From Henricia sp. BOLD:AAB3569 (taxonomy: Eukaryota; Echinodermata; Asteroidea; Spinulosida; Echinasteridae): a stretch of DNA of 64,000 nt. The DNA lies in contig JBBELK010000093.1 in NCBI GenBank assembly GCA_037783545.1, positions 1,736,001-1,800,000 on the forward strand, in the 5' to 3' direction. Under the pieces are notes generated by a model. That model had not been told where the DNA came from and searched no databases. It worked only from the letters and a program-made list of their open reading frames with translations. A program made the position numbers and the translations under genes. This document shows, one piece after another, positions 19,631-30,800 of the stretch; the stretch's first letter is position 1; each line of letters starts with the position of its first letter.

Positions 19631-20545
19631 TCCCACAAAAACAAGAGCACATGATTTACATGATAATTGGGTGATTTAATGGGTTAAAACTCAATACCTT
19701 CTGATATGAATCAATTCAGTCTGGTTTCACTTTTAAGAGTTCTTATTCCCTGTGCTTGTCAAAGTACATGTAATACTATACTGGTAAGTACATGTTCAGC
19801 ATGTACAGTATGTACTTATTTTAAATTATATTACACAAGAACTGTAATTTTTTGTATACCGAGCAACAAAAGAAACTCAAATATTTAGTTTAAACAAAAC
19901 TTGAAAATTTCTTCTGTAATTAGGTTGACGTTGAAATATTCACATAACGGGTTCATTAGCATGACTGCATAAAGCTTCCGTGTGCTGAGAATTGCCACTC
20001 TCAGATTGACTGTGTTTTTCAATCAAAATCTTGAGACAATATTTTTTTTGGCTCGTTATTATAAAAATTCCAAAGGGGAAAGAAAAAACACTCCAGTCAG
20101 GAACACGTGTACAGTGTTTAAATCCTAAACTATACCCATAGCTGTGAGTTTGAAATAGTCAACGTAAGGGAGCTTGTTAAGATTTTTCCAGAAAATGGAT
20201 TTCGTTCTAACCTAACAGTCATATAAAATACATGTACCTCCTCAAATATGGGAAGAAAACATGAAATTTGCAGTCTCCAATTTGGATGTGGAAGCAAAAA
20301 AGTTGGTGTAGTCACTGCACTGCTTTACTGTATGTAACTAGATGAATGAGTTTACATACATGTACAAAACATCAGTGTGTTTTTGTTTACGATAACCTTT
20401 AAAATATACAGATTGAGAGCACAACATTTCAGAATGGTAGCCTAATGAGAAATATATGAGATGGTATCAAAATCTCAACACCCATGGGAATAATGGTGGC
20501 TCAAAAGTGTGATTTGTTTTTAATTTTATAAATTCTTGGAACAAT
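19631..20545. other. Unassigned sequence upstream of SFMBT
   Basis: No coding signal or known family was seen. Confidence 0.3.
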
Positions 20546-20549
20546 GGCA

Positions 20550-20810
20550 TTACATCCCTGAAGAAGAATATTGGTTAAACTAGCCTGCAGAAATGTCTGC
20601 AACATATACCCCCCCGGTAGATACAGTAATATTTGAATATGCCTTTAAATTCCATGCTTGATTTTTGTGCTACTGTATGTAAGTGAAATGCTAAACAAAA
20701 ATCTGCGTGCATGCTGTTTTTCAAAACCACCTTCAGATGTTAATTTCATGCAGAAAGGTAAAAAAAAACATAGATGCTTTACCATTGTTATGAACACACT
20801 GCATTTAAAC
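20550..20810 (-). mobile_element. R1 MITE, degraded minus copy
   Basis: gaagaatattggttaaactagcctgcagaaatg, ttttcaaaaccaccttcagatg and ttaccattgttatgaacac match the reverse of the R1 family. Confidence 0.6.
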
Positions 20811-21945
20811 AGCTAGAATCCCCCCTTCCACATTTTTAGTTTATCTGTTTATCATGGAGGTGTATGTGTCTACAACACCATCACAACTTGTTTTTCATCA
20901 AAAAATCGACAGACTTTTGCTTAAAACGTAAAGCAGTTCCGACCCTCTTCACCCAAATTCTGAAACGCTCGAGGTCACTCGGCTTGTTTATCAACAGGGT
21001 GTTGACGTCATCCTGAGAAACATACAAAACGGTCTGTGCAGTATTTAATGGAAAATACACGAAGTGAATGTTTATCATGCCTATTTTGTCCTTGTAATTC
21101 AAAATACAAACGTGAAAAACACTTCATGTAATATGACAGCAATCTACTATTACCTGTTTTGTGAAAAAACGATGAAATTGTGGCTCACAGTGACTCTCTT
21201 TTGAAGTAAATACTGGTGCATTGCGACGGGTGTTTTTGTCCCGGAACGAACGGCATTCACAGCGGTCTGTGTACGGTCCACTGCGGCGTAGTTTCCACGT
21301 GTTTGGACATCAGCCGTACAAGTTATAGAATGAGCGACTCATTTTTCTCTCTCTTGGTAATAGAAAAGAAAATCTTTCTGCTCTTTTTTTTTCATAGTGT
21401 CTGGTAAAACATGCAACCACGCAGCTACTGGGCATATCTCTGGCTTTTTGGAACAACAAAATTCTTCAAAAAACACCATCTAAAAGAGACGGTTTTCTAG
21501 GTTGACTTCTCTTTCTCAGGATTGCGTCACGGGGTCACGCGCATATCATGAATACCTAATGAGCGTTTCAGAAATCGCGAAAATCTCATTTTCGAAAAGC
21601 GCACTTTTGCTTGCAATTTATCCACTTAAAACCCACAATTAAAAAATAATAAACATCCACGTCGGCAAGAGGGATGTTTGGACTATCGAAAAAAGCCTAA
21701 ATGCTGGATTTTCGTCAAGGGGGATTCTTCCTCTTTAAGTTTTCTTGCCAGTTCATAAAGTAAACGTTTGGTTCATTAAAGATGCTACAGTACATGTAAG
21801 CCTGTAAAGGCCCATTATATCATTTGAATTTAATATGTAACTTCTTACATGTGTATATGAATTCCAGGAACAACAGCTTTACATATGATTGTGTAAAGAA
21901 TAATATTGATAACAAAACTGGTAGTGGAGACAGGGCTGTAGTCGA
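20811..21945. other. Unassigned sequence, possible short conserved ORF only
   Basis: A 73-codon minus-strand frame at 20881-21102 is unrecognised and has no supporting splice or homology signal. The rest looks non-coding. Confidence 0.3.
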
Positions 21946-22110
21946 GTTCCCATTTTCCGAGCCTGAGTCCTTGGTGTCTGAGTCCTTGTTGTCCGAGTCC
22001 TTGAGTCCAAGTCCAGCAAACATCCGAGTCCTCAACAGGCCGAGTCCGTGTCCGAGTCCTTGAAAATCGGGTCTCGAGTCCGAGTCCGGACTCGAGTCCT
22101 ACAGTGTTGG
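21946..22110. repeat. Degenerate CGAGTCCTTG short tandem repeat
   Basis: Many imperfect copies of gagtcc/cgagtccttg lie in 150 bp, ending gactcgagtcctacag. Similar gactcggactcgag sequence is at 41168-41250. Such arrays are common inside hAT-type MITE ends. Confidence 0.6.
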
Positions 22111-22474
22111 TGGAGAACGCTGGACTAGTTTACCAACATTCTTCTTTTGATGTGTTATGGCCTTATTCCAGAAATCCGTTAAAAAAAGTTTCATCTTACA
22201 AATGATACGTTGGGCCTTCAAGTACAAGTATTATGTATAACCTTGGTTTGCTATGACGAAAATAATAATGCATCATTCCATTTTTGTCGTGTTTACAACA
22301 GGTTGTCCTTGCAAATCAACAAGTATTCTACAATAACTTGAATTGGAATGCATTGAAGACTCAAACTTCAGCAGTAGGCCCTATCTGTTGAGATGGCTTG
22401 ATCAGCCACAACTGCTTCATTTTCATTTTCATCGATGATTTGGTGATAAAAGTAAAATCCCATCAGACTTTCTG

Positions 22475-24832
22475 ATGGCTACCAACCAGCCCAAAACCCA
22501 GAGTGAGGCCCCGGTACTCTCACCAACAATTTTGATTGTACCCAAAGTAAACTTCCAGCAAGACAAAACACCAACGTCTCATCAGCTTCAGGGAACATCT
22601 CAAAGTGTGACGGCAACCCCACATAGCACGCAAACCTCAACAATTGTGCCTACAGGGCAGAAAGTTTTGCTTAACCTGCAGCAGGCGCAGATTGGCCAGA
22701 ATGCAAACATCAGCCTGGCGAATAATATCATGTTGACATTGCAACCCGCACAGCCAGCACAGCAGGTGCAAAAGGGGACAGGATTGGCAGGTGGGATGTT
22801 GAAAAGCGTTGCTGCCAAGCTTGAGTGTTTCCAGCCCAGAGCCTTGCAGCCCGCAGGCCCACGGCCTGCTGGCCCACAGCTTGCAAGCCCACAGCTAACA
22901 GGCCCACAGCTAATAGGCTTACAGCCCGCAGGCCTAAGACTCGGAGGCCCAAGGCTCGGAGGCCCAAAGCCCACAGGCCCACAACCCCCAGTCCTGCAGC
23001 CCAGAGGACTACAGCCCAGAACTCTGCGACTTGCAGGCCCACAAGTTGCAGGCCCGCAACTTACAAGCCCACAGCCAACAGGCCTGCGACTCGCAAGCCC
23101 ACAGCCTGAAGTTCAGCAGCCCACAGGCCCACAGCCAACAGTCCAACAGCCCATAATCCCACAGTCTGCAGGCCTCCAGCCCACAAGCACTTTTACCACT
23201 GCCCCAAAGCCCACAGGTCCACAACTCACTGGCTCACAGTCCACAGGTCCACAACCTATAGGTCAACAACCCACAGGTCCACAGCCCATGGTCCCCCTTT
23301 CCACAGGCCCACAGCCCATGGTCCCCCTTTCCACAGGCCCACAGTTCACAAGTCCACAACCCATAGCTCCACAACCCATAGCCTTACAGCCCATAGACCC
23401 CCAGACTCCAGGCCCACAGACCACAGGCCCACAACCTGGAGGTCCCCTGGCTATAGGCTCGCAGCCTGGAGGAGCTCAGGTGAAGTTGGAGAGCAAAAAC
23501 AATGACTCGGCCAAACGGCAAAACAAAGTAGACGCCTTTCTGAAACCTATCCAGGTCCCACATCGTGTTTACAAGACATCCCTTGCTGCAGTCCAGATGA
23601 AGCAGGTGAATCAGATGGAGAAACAGGCTAAAAAAGTTGGAAGTAATCAACCCGCCAACCCACAACCTGCTCATATATCTGCCATTTTGTTGAAGCCAAA
23701 GCAAGCCCCAACCAACACGACAAATGTGTCGGTGACAATGACCACCCCAGGCCCAACAGTTGCTGTACCTCCTGGGAAGACCACAGCAGGCAGTCCAACT
23801 TCGGTCACAAAGAGTCAACCCGTGTTAGTTCAAACAGCCATGTCACCCAAGATCATAGTCCAGGCTGCCCCTACAGGACCAGGCCAGCAGGCAGGGCAGG
23901 GTAAACAAGTCCTCATCACGGGCGGCCAGCACTTCACCACGGGTGGCCAGCACTTCACCATAGTCCCCAACAGCCAGGGTACACTTCTGACTCCAGCTCC
24001 ACACTTCTCCACGAGCCCGACAGTCGCTCAGCTGGCACGGCAGCAGCGAATACAGAAAATAGCACAAGCAGCTATACAGCAGCAACAGCAGCCACAAGTC
24101 TTTCCAAGTGCTATTAGTCCAAGATCCATTGTTCCTGTGCAGATTACTTCAACTGTCTCATCAGGAACACAAGCCCAGTTAGCTGTGGCTTCACCGGCAC
24201 CTACTTTCTCTTCCCCCGGCCAATTTCAGTACACACCAAGAATGTCATTCACAGTCACAACCCCAATTCAGCAGCAACAACAACCAGAACAAGTCCAGTC
24301 ACTGGCTGCCAAGTCAAAGATAACACTAGGCCAAGTGGGTGCAATATCCAACGTCCATCATCTAACCTCCAGCACAGCTACATGTACATTGGCCAGTACC
24401 ACAAGCCAATCCGGAGGTACTCCAGGTGCGCAGGGTACAACCACCATTATCGCTCCCCAACAGACACCCTTAACCATCATCCCCAAGCATATGCTATCCG
24501 GCACTGGTCAGTTCATCCTATCCTCGGGCATCCAAGTACCAACCAATCTACAAGGGACCTTCAACCTTCAACCCGGGTCGGTCCCCCTTACCAACGTTCA
24601 AGCCAAGCTGGTGCAGACCCCAATACAAGCAGGCAACTCCACTCAGGCTGGTCTCCAAACTAACATCATGTTGCAGGCTTTGCCTCATTACAGCCAAGCA
24701 CAGCCGAAGTTGGTCAGCCCTACTTGGAGCCAAGGTCAAGCACCCAATACTCAGACCTCGTCATCAGCCTCAGTGGTTCAGCCTAAGCTCATCCAGACAT
24801 GCGGTGCACAAGCAACCATCGGATTGATTCAG
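22475..24832 (+). CDS. SFMBT: SFMBT coding exon 1, Gln/Pro-rich with coding minisatellite
   Basis: 2,358 nt encoding residues 1-786, ending ATIGLIQ before donor gtactg (phase 0). Residues about 120-333 are a degenerate 5-residue repeat (T/A-G-P-Q-P types) from a 15 bp minisatellite. The rest is S/T/Q/P/V-rich with short polyQ ([16 protein letters not shown]). No folded domain was recognised. It resembles in composition the Q-rich halves of polyhomeotic-type and TAF-type proteins. The acceptor upstream may be the cccatcag at 22459-22466, implying a 5' UTR exon. Confidence 0.9.
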
Positions 24833-27800
24833 GTACTGTAAGATATCCTTAGTTACTTGGAGTTTTGGGGGTTTTGGGAGGTCATTTTAATGTTGATCTG
24901 CAGAGAAGAAGATAACCACCTCTTCTATGCAGGTCAGCTCTAAATTGACGACTTCACCTTCATTTTCTCAGGAACTAAAAATGTAAAGAATGCTGGTTTT
25001 TTTTTTTTGCGTTGAAGCGTACCATTCTTGTTACTATGGAGCCGGGGCGTAGGCTGCGGGAATGCGGACGTACACCCCCCCCCCCCCCCCCCCCCCCACC
25101 ACCACCACCAAACACCTGCCTGGCTCGCCCCAATTAAATAATTGGGGCATTATACCGCTCTTCAAGGGACTGAAATACTAGGAGCTTTATATCCAGAGAG
25201 CGCTAAAACCAGTGCATACAAAATGAAGAGAATAGCAGCTGTGACTTTATATCAGGAAGAGCTTTATATCAGAGGGCGTTATAACGAGAGTTTACTGTAA
25301 ATTTAAGTGTAAGTGCAGTTTTAACACTACAGAGATTCTTCATTGCTCAGGTGAACATGAGCCAGCCCCAGCAGTCCTTAGCCACAGTCAACAGTCCAAG
25401 CCACCCCATCGTTCAGGCTACCATCCAGGCTTCGATCCCTCACTCGCAGGCAGAGGGCGCTAGTCAGCAGCCCTCTATCTACCAGCCCCATCTACTGCAG
25501 TTGACTGGGCTTCCTAATCAACAGTACCTACAGATTGTACCTCAGCCGCAGGCACAGGTACAGCCGCAGCAGCAGCTGCAGATACAGCAGCAACTGCAGC
25601 AACTGCAGCAGCCGCAGCAGCAGCCTATTCTACAAGTGCCTGCTGGTGCTACTGTTTCTCAGGTATGTAGAGTTTTCAAAAAATATACTCTTCCAAAAAA
25701 GCAAATTTCCTAAAATATCAAATCTTGATTGGAACAGAAGTTTGTTGAAAACAGTGAACTTGTGGATAATAATGCACTGATCAACCAATTACTTTGGAAT
25801 CGCTTTCAGGACTGTTCAGCTTCAGTGATTCTCTCAAGGTCTAAACCCTAACACTGCTCAATCCTCCAAAATCAATATGATTTTACATACACCCTAGGGA
25901 GTTAGGGTTAATCCTCCTACTGTTATACCTCTTGAAACCGTCCAGTGTGCCACTGCCTCAGAACCCACATGTGTACATGTAGTCAGTGGACCTACAGCCA
26001 CCGTCCAAAACCGTTTTCACTACACACTGCATATAGCAGTCTAACTACACTGTTGCTGGTCAGGAGCTCCTAAAGTTATTAAACCCATGGGGGTTTCCTC
26101 ATTAGACCATGCACAGAGCTGCAGTAAATTATGGCTAGTCCTAAGTAGTTTTTAGACCGCTCAAAACCGTCCAGCTGGACTGTTTTGAGCGGTCTTACTG
26201 TTGGCCATAGCCGACCAGCAAGAGTAGGAGGGTTTATGGACCTGGGGTCGATTTCACATTTAAGTTTAATGCGTCCTAATTCTAACGAGTTGCACTGGCA
26301 TGGTTATCCAGATGGTGAGAGACCTCATCACGGTGTAGGCTTTGCTGTCCGTAACTCACTGAAATGCCGTGACTTCACCCTGGTTTCAGTTTCACCTAGA
26401 CTGATGACCGCGAAGTTTCATCTGTACAACTCCCCCTACAAAATTATAAGCTGCTATGCTCCAACCCTGCGATCCCTCCCTGAGGACAAAGACTCATTCT
26501 ATTCTATGTTGGAAGCCCTGATCAAAGATACATCCGCAGGCGACTGCCTGGTGCTACTTGGAGATTTCAATGCCCGGACAGGGACTAACCACACTGCCTG
26601 GGAAGGTGTTCTCGGCCCCAATGGTTTTGGAAAAATGAATGAAAATGGTCAGAGGCTACTTGAGTTGTGCGCCCGTTACAACCTCTGCATTCCCTCATCG
26701 TTTTTCATTGGCTCTGAAAGGGCAAAGGTCACCTGGAAACACCCGAGATCTGGCCACTGGCACCAGTTGGACCACATACTTGTGAGGCGGTCTGTACTTC
26801 CACAGGTGACCAGCTGCCGCAGCTTACACTCAGCAGACTGCAACACTGACCATGCCTTGGTCCGCTGCCGACTTAGAGTGAAGAAGTGCAAAATGCACCA
26901 TGCCAAGCCACCTCCACCACCGCGTCCGGACCTCTCTAATCTGGCTGATATGGATCGCCGTGCACAGTTCCAGTTTAACATCTCACAAGGCTTAGCTGAG
27001 AAGACGTCGTCACATAACCCAGCTGAGTGCTGGGAATCCCTAAAGCATGTCATCTGCTCCTCTGCCACAAAATCGCTTGGGAAGCAAGTGCGGAAACAGC
27101 CTGACTGGTTTCGCCATAGTGCCGATGTGGTCCTTCCTGCTATTGCGTCCAAGCGCAGTACCCGACTGGCTTTCCTCAACAAGCCTTCCCCAAGTAACAG
27201 AGCCGCTTACCAGTCTGCTAAGGCTGAAGTTCAACGCTGCACAAGACAAGCTATGCATCGCTACTGGTTCGACCTGAGCGAGCGTATCTGCAGGTGCTCT
27301 GATACAGGGAATATGCACGGAATGTACAGAGGCATCAAGGAAGCGTTAGGGCCTGTCCCCAAGAAGACAGCTCCACTACGTGCACCTGATGGCACAATGC
27401 TGACTGACAAGCAGGCGCAACTGGACCGCTGGGTTGAACACTACAGCTCCTTGTATGGCACCCCAGTGCATGCTAATCTAACAGCTATTGTAACAGCAAT
27501 ACCACAACTGCCTGTTAATTTTGAGTTGGACCGGGAGATTACCACTTTCGAGGTGAAGCGGGGGATCCGTGCACTGCAGAACGGAAAATCACCCGGTGCG
27601 GATGGGATTCCACCGGAACTGCTCAAGCATGGCGGTGATGATCTGACAAAAGAGCTGTTGCACCTCTTTAACACCTGTTGGCACAGCCGCACACTGCCAG
27701 ATGAACTCCGTGATGCAAGTATAATCACACTGTACAAAAATAAGGGTGATCGTCATGATTGCAATAGTTATAGGGGCATCTCCTTGTTGAGCACTGTCGG

Positions 27801-30800
27801 TAAAGTGCTTGCCCACGTCATTCTACCACGTCTACGCTGCCTTGCAGACCACATACTGCCAGAGAGTCAAGCTGGTTTCAGACCAAATCGCTCAACACTG
27901 GACATGATCTTCTCCTTCCGTCAACTGCAAGAGAAATGCGTCGAACAGCGACGCCCCCTCTACACTGCCTTCGTGGATCTAACTAAAGCATTCGACTATG
28001 TGAGCCGCGCAGGTCTGTTTACAGTATTGGAACGCCTGGGAAGCCCACCGATTTTACTGGCTATCATCAGAGCTCTTCATGGTGGAATGCAGGCCACTGT
28101 CCAGTTTGATGGGTCGGTGTCACATGGATTCAGTGTAAACTGTGGAGTGAAGCAGGGCTGTGTTTTGGCCCCAACTTTGTTAGGCATTTACTTCTCTGCC
28201 TTGCTACGCAGTGCATTCCCTACATCTAGCGGGATCATGCTACATACTCGATCCACGGGAGGTCTGTTTAATCTCTCCCGTCTGCGTGCAAGAACGAAGA
28301 TTTCCAAAGTCATGGTTCGTGAGCTCCTCTACGCTGACGATGCCGCTTTTGTTGCGCACTCTCAGGAAGACCTGCAGCAACTCTGTGATGCTTTTGCCCG
28401 CTCATGTCAGGACTTTGGCATGAAGATCAGCATCCGCAAGACTGTTGTGCTCGGCCTCAACACCCCAGAATCACCAGTCATTACAGTTGACGATACTCTC
28501 TTACAGACTGTCAACAAATTCACCTACCTTGGTTCCACCGTGACTTCCAACAACTCTCTGGAGGAAGAACTCGACCTACGGATTGGCAAGGCTGCAACAA
28601 CATTTGGCCGCCTGCGTAAACGAGTCTGGGACAATAATCTTCTCTCTCTACCTCTAAAGATCAAGGTTTATGAGGCATGCATACTTAGCATTCTTATGTA
28701 TGGCTCAGCGGGTTGGACAACATACAAACATCAGGAACGTCGTCTGAACGCCTTCCATATGCGTTGTCTGCGTTCTATTCTTGGATTAACTTGGCAGGAC
28801 CGTGTCCCTAACACTGAGGTCCTGTGTAGGACAGAGTGCCTTGACATGCGCACATTGCTCCAGAAATGTAGGCTGCGCTGGATAGGCCATGTCATACGGA
28901 TGGACGATGCCCGCCTACCAAAATGTATACTTTATGGCGAGCTTTCTAATGCTCCTCGTCCAGTAGGCCGTCCAAGACTGCGGTATAAAGATGTAGTCAA
29001 GCGTGACCTAAAGTCCTTTGCCATCAATACAACCGACTGGGAGAGCATTGCTGCCAACAGGCTGGGCTGGCGCCGTGTACTACACCAGGGGAGCGGTCTA
29101 GCCCATAACATTTACAGGGAAGAGTGTGATGCCAGACGTGCTAGCAGGCACCGTCGTGCTGATCGTCGTGATCGACGTTAAAGGCCTACTACTAATTCTA
29201 TAAGCAATGTCCCAAAATAAGAAGAGTGACCCTTCCTAAGCGCTTTGTGAAATTAGCCCCTGATAAACAAAGTGATGAAATGTGACATTTCCTGTTTCTA
29301 GGAGAATCTTGTAGTTACAGGTAGGCTTGGGCGATTCCACTCGGGAATAGAGTAGAATCGATTCCACCTTAGGAATCGGAATTGCGATTTCATATTTCTG
29401 AGGAATCGATTCCCAGTAGGAACCGATTCCCTTTTTAGCAACATTTGATTCCTAGTGATAACTTGCCGATTCCAGAAATTACCTAGCAATTTCGTACCCA
29501 AAACACATTATAGGAATGTGTGTGTGGCACAGGCCGACAACATTTTATAGACGTTTAAGTGCCGCTCGGTGCCAAAAAATAGGTCGTCAACTACACAATA
29601 TGCAGCAGTATCGTCAACGTAAGCCTGGTTTACATATCATCGCAACAAACACAGACAGTACTTCAAACTAAACTACAACGCAAACAGTCGGCAAAGTTGA
29701 ATCAAGTTTAACTTTGCCTATTGTTTCCGTCAGTTTCTGCGTGTGTGTGTTACGATTATAGGCCTATGGAAACTAGGTTTTAAACGCACGCTAATGGTAG
29801 TTCATGTTTCCCGCAAAAAAAGTGGAATCGATTCCGAATGGACTCACGATTCTTTTTTTGGAATCGGAGTCGACTCCGAAAATGCTGGAGTCGCCCAAGC
29901 CTAGTTACAGGGTCTCAGGAAACTCATTTTGTTGGATTTTCAACTTGATTGAACCTGCGTGGGATGAGCTGTTCTCCGAAGCCTCGTATCTCCCAAACAG
30001 CCCTAGAAGTCCGAGGGCTCAAATACATGTAGGCACTTCAGAGTGGCGCACCCTGGCTCAGCAGCTCTTACGGAGGCTGATGCAGCCAGCCTTGCCACAA
30101 AATTGAAAATGTTGGGGAAATTTCCTTTTTGTCAGCAGAATACAAACTTTTGAAAACCAGGCCAGTTAGAACCATGCAGTTTGTATTCAATGTCTAAAGT
30201 GACGTCCAGATAAGGAACACTTTCCTGAATTCACACATAATGCAAAGTTCCGGCCTGTCAATCAAGCCGAACCCGCCGACCAATCACAACAGAGCTAACT
30301 GACAGCGCCCACATAGGTCAAAGTGATGCAATCATCACACAATCGCGCGATTTTCTGCCCATACAGTTTGTATGCTGTATGCGCCAGTGACCGGTGAATT
30401 TTGGTTTGGTTCAATGTCGGGCGATTCGCTGTTCAAAGGTGGGAAAGCACATTTTTATGAATATATGTCATCCCTGCATTACTAGCCCTTTGCTCAGTGT
30501 GTGCTACGGTAACTGTCGACCCTAAAACATAAATACGGGGTTAACTCGGCCATCTCGGAACTATGCATTCACACATGATTAGGAAAGCTCCTGAAAAATG
30601 TGATTGAATCTGTGATTACAATGCATAGTTCCGACCTGTCAATCAACCGAACCCGCCGACCAATCACAACAGAGCTAGCAGATGTCACTGACATAGGTCA
30701 AAGTGCACTTTCTCACAACAACATGATCACGCGATATGTTCTGCCGGCCCCATACAATTTGTACAGTGTTGTATGCGATGATCCGGGTGAATTTTTGGTT

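Noticed and set aside
20881-21102. A 73-codon minus-strand gene (ends RFKQKSVDFLMKNKL)
   Set aside because: No recognisable family, and no exon neighbours or start context. It is within the range expected by chance in AT-rich DNA.
22600-24097. Several minus-strand frames of 60-144 codons opposite SFMBT exon 1
   Set aside because: They are shadows of the low-complexity coding repeats (Cys/Gly/Leu-rich complements of GPQP codons), with no independent evidence.
26185-26284. First 33 codons of the 998-codon frame as part of the LINE protein
   Set aside because: This stretch is MITE sequence before the 9 bp target duplication. The LINE body begins at 26285, so these codons are accidental read-in.
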